Assembly: GCA_015061815.1 (NCBI GenBank)
Contig: SUVW01000009.1
Span: forward strand, 27,746 to 91,745
Direction: 5' to 3'
From: Lentisphaerota bacterium
Lineage (GTDB): Bacteria > Verrucomicrobiota > Lentisphaeria > Victivallales > Victivallaceae
Length of the DNA: 64,000 nt
Made by a program: the position numbers and the translations under genes. Below are positions 62,338 to 64,000 of this stretch, one piece after another. The notes beneath the pieces were generated by a model. It was not told where the DNA came from, did not search any database, and was given only the letters and a program-made list of their open reading frames with translations. Numbering within the stretch: the first letter of the stretch is position 1; each line of letters opens with the position of its first letter.

Positions 62338-63569
62338 AAAAACTTATTTTTACATTTGCTGTGATTTTCGCCATTACTTTGGCAGCACAAGAGCCGGAAC
62401 AAAAGATCAGGGTAAAATCCCGGTCGATTTCCTGGACTGAACAAGTGCCGGATAAACCGCTGTTAAAAGTTTTTGATGCTGCACATCGCAGTAATCCACG
62501 ACAGAATATTATGCTTTCGCCCTGGGGAATCCAGCAGTGTTTCGGCATGTTGACCGGTTGGGCACCCAAACTGCATTCATCCCAACTTAACGAAGTTCTG
62601 GGATTGTATAGTCGAGACAGACATGATTTGAGGAATGCTCGACTTGCTTTGCAGAAAACACAAGCTGAATTCAACAGTTTCAATGCGGTGCTTTTTGATC
62701 GCCAATATACCCTGAAACAGCCGTTTATTCAGGATGCAAATTATTTTTTCGGAGGCAAGATGTACCGTTTGGATCTTACCCGCAAAAAAGAGTGTGCGAT
62801 GGTTCTGAATGGAATCATCAAACGGGAAAGCCGCAATATGTTTGATAACGTGTTTGCTCCGCAAGACTTTGCCAATGATCCCATGATGATTCTTTTGAAT
62901 GTGCTTTATTTCAAGGCAAATTGGTTCAATCCATTTGAAAAACATTTGACAAAAAAAGAGCGTTTTATGACACCGTCAGCATCCAATTTTGAAGCAATAC
63001 ATCATAGTTATGTAGATATGATGAATGATGAAAAATATGTCCCTTATTACAACGATGGTACAATTCATGGAATTATTCTGGATTATGCGGATGACCGCTT
63101 TAAAATGCTGGTACTTACCACCGTGAAAATGCCATCTTCGCTGAAAACTGTTACCGGCAATTTGGCTCGCAAAGGTTTGCAGCACTTTATCCGCAACAGT
63201 TCAGACCACAATAAAACTATTATAAAACTGCCAAAACTGAAACTGGAAAGCCGTCTTGACTTGAAATCATTATTAAGTTCAGTTGGTTTGACAAGTATAT
63301 TTGATTCCCGGCGAGGCTCTCTGTGTATGATTCAAAATTCACCATCTTATATAAGCCAAGCCCGCCAGGTTGTGAAACTTTCTCTTGATGAAACTGGAAC
63401 CGAAGTCGCTGCTGTTACAATTGCGCTCCCCAAAGCGGAAGCAATACGACCGCAAGCAGTAAAATACAACAAGTTTTACGCTGATCATCCGTTTGTTCTG
63501 GTTTTGTTTGACAGTCAAACCCAGGCAATACTGCTGACTGCCGCAATAGTCAATCCGGAGGAAAAATGA
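62334..63569 (+). CDS. Exported serpin (serine protease inhibitor family)
   Basis: A 411-residue protein: signal peptide (MKKLIFTFAVIFAITLAAQ) and a full serpin domain. The N-terminal part has NIMLSPWGIQQCFGMLTGWA (helix B motif) and later LLNVLYFKANWFNPF (strand 3A motif). The reactive-centre hinge reads DETGTEVAAVT (Glu353 as P17, Gly355 P15, Thr356 P14, Val358 P12, Ala360 P10, Thr362 P8), and the loop ends before YADHPFVLVLF. The hinge is close to inhibitory consensus, with Val at P12 and P9 in place of Ala. P1 would be near Glu369, but this is uncertain. Bacterial serpins are uncommon and block host or rival proteases. Confidence 0.88.
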   Translation: MKKLIFTFAVIFAITLAAQEPEQKIRVKSRSISWTEQVPDKPLLKVFDAAHRSNPRQNIMLSPWGIQQCFGMLTGWAPKLHSSQLNEVLGLYSRDRHDLRNARLALQKTQAEFNSFNAVLFDRQYTLKQPFIQDANYFFGGKMYRLDLTRKKECAMVLNGIIKRESRNMFDNVFAPQDFANDPMMILLNVLYFKANWFNPFEKHLTKKERFMTPSASNFEAIHHSYVDMMNDEKYVPYYNDGTIHGIILDYADDRFKMLVLTTVKMPSSLKTVTGNLARKGLQHFIRNSSDHNKTIIKLPKLKLESRLDLKSLLSSVGLTSIFDSRRGSLCMIQNSPSYISQARQVVKLSLDETGTEVAAVTIALPKAEAIRPQAVKYNKFYADHPFVLVLFDSQTQAILLTAAIVNPEEK

Positions 63570-64000
63570 AAAAGTGTGGGATAGTTGGAATGAGTAAGAC
63601 AATGGAAAAGACTGACAACGCAGCACATTTGATCCCCCCTTACGGCGGATACAGCAGACTTGTTACATACAAGCTCGGACTTTTGATTTATGATGCTACT
63701 GCCGCTTTTTGCGAACATTACTTTGACCGCAAAGACCGGACTTTTGATCAGATGGTTCAAGCGGCGCGCTCAGGGGTGGTAAATATTGTGGAAGGCTCCG
63801 AAGCCAGTGCCGCCAGTAAGAAAACCGAACTCAAATTGACCAATGTTGCCAAAGCATCGCAGGAAGAATTGCTCGAAGATTACCGCTCCTTTTTGCGGCA
63901 AAGAACCTTGCCGATCTGGGAACCGGAGTCAGAAACGGCAAAAATCATCCGGCAAGCCCGTCCTGAAACATTGGAACAACTCCGGCAGCTTATGGCGAGT
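63566..64000 (+). CDS. Four-helix-bundle (S23-like) protein, copy 2 (cut by window edge)
   Basis: The frame opens at ATG 63566, overlapping the serpin stop with GGAGG upstream, and stays open to the last base, so only the first 145 codons are visible. After a different N-terminus (MKKCGIVGMSKTMEKTDNAA) the protein follows copy 1 (59499-60116): HLIPPYGGYSRLVTYKLGLLIYD, then the same helices. From 63833 to 64000 it differs from 59730-59897 by a single base, while the 5' half has many substitutions. This suggests a recent conversion or recombination tract. Confidence 0.8.
   Translation, partial: MKKCGIVGMSKTMEKTDNAAHLIPPYGGYSRLVTYKLGLLIYDATAAFCEHYFDRKDRTFDQMVQAARSGVVNIVEGSEASAASKKTELKLTNVAKASQEELLEDYRSFLRQRTLPIWEPESETAKIIRQARPETLEQLRQLMAS

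Noticed and set aside
59499..64000. Diversity-generating retroelement suggested by S23/Avd-like proteins
   Set aside because: No reverse transcriptase, template repeat or C-type-lectin variable region is visible in the window.
1..64000. CRISPR arrays, prophage or insertion-sequence genes
   Set aside because: No regularly spaced repeat array, transposase, integrase, capsid or terminase-like protein was seen on either strand.

Overview
The window reads as chromosome of a Gram-negative bacterium of moderate GC content. It encodes many Sec-exported proteins and lipobox lipoproteins, an RND efflux pump, a zinc ABC importer and V-type (not F-type) ATPase subunits, next to ordinary bacterial housekeeping genes (dnaG, alaS, ftsH, recN, dprA, cinA, proA, hisF). 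The DegT-ThuA pair, CBM9-like secreted proteins, CsgG-like periplasmic proteins, V-ATPase and unusual secreted protein arrays suggest the PVC group, most likely Lentisphaerae/Victivallales. That placement is an inference from gene content; no rRNA gene is present to settle it. Wherever a promoter could be read, it follows one pattern: TTGNNN, a 15-18 bp spacer (usually 17), then TATATT or a close relative.

Layout. 0.1-2.1 kb: an aminotransferase-ThuA operon (minus strand) behind a promoter with 21-bp-spaced direct repeats. 2.1-8.0 kb: a three-gene cluster of CsgG-like and TPR exported proteins, bracketed by two copies of a ~229 bp structured direct repeat. 8.0-12.3 kb: a membrane protein, tRNA-Ser(CGA) with a hairpin-rich 3' flank, a STAS protein, a short alaS and a membrane-anchored nuclease. 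12.3-18.2 kb (plus): a Cys/His-rich lipoprotein, rubrerythrin, proA, V-ATPase subunits I and K without the rest of the complex, and lplA with an almost absent leader. 18.3-25.5 kb (minus): a zinc importer that runs without a clear break into a TPR lipoprotein, dnaG, a lipoprotein and two CBM9-like secreted paralogues. 25.8-34.2 kb (plus): an extended SDR, hisF, an ftsQ-like gene, and a marR-RND operon with no outer-membrane channel gene. 34.2-38.7 kb (minus): FHA-ftsH-DUF167-apgM-recX. 38.9-44.7 kb: a PurN-like/DUF2062 fusion with dprA (plus), facing recN and cinA (minus). 44.8-45.1 kb: a gene-free stretch with strong RNA-like structure.

The most unusual part is 45.1-64.0 kb. Two long operons diverge from a 256 bp region. 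The left one (minus) holds an ECF sigma factor, a membrane anti-sigma-like protein and six exported proteins, two of them CsgG-like and one with Sel1/TPR-like repeats. The right one (plus) runs to the window edge with at least 14 genes. Most start inside the stop codon of the previous gene. They encode lipoproteins, tiny membrane proteins, an ankyrin protein, a serpin and two near-identical four-helix-bundle (S23-like) proteins. The two divergent promoters carry the same 14-bp sequence in opposite orientation. I propose an ECF-linked envelope module coupled to a duplicating secretome array. The gene order and couplings are seen directly; the function is inferred.
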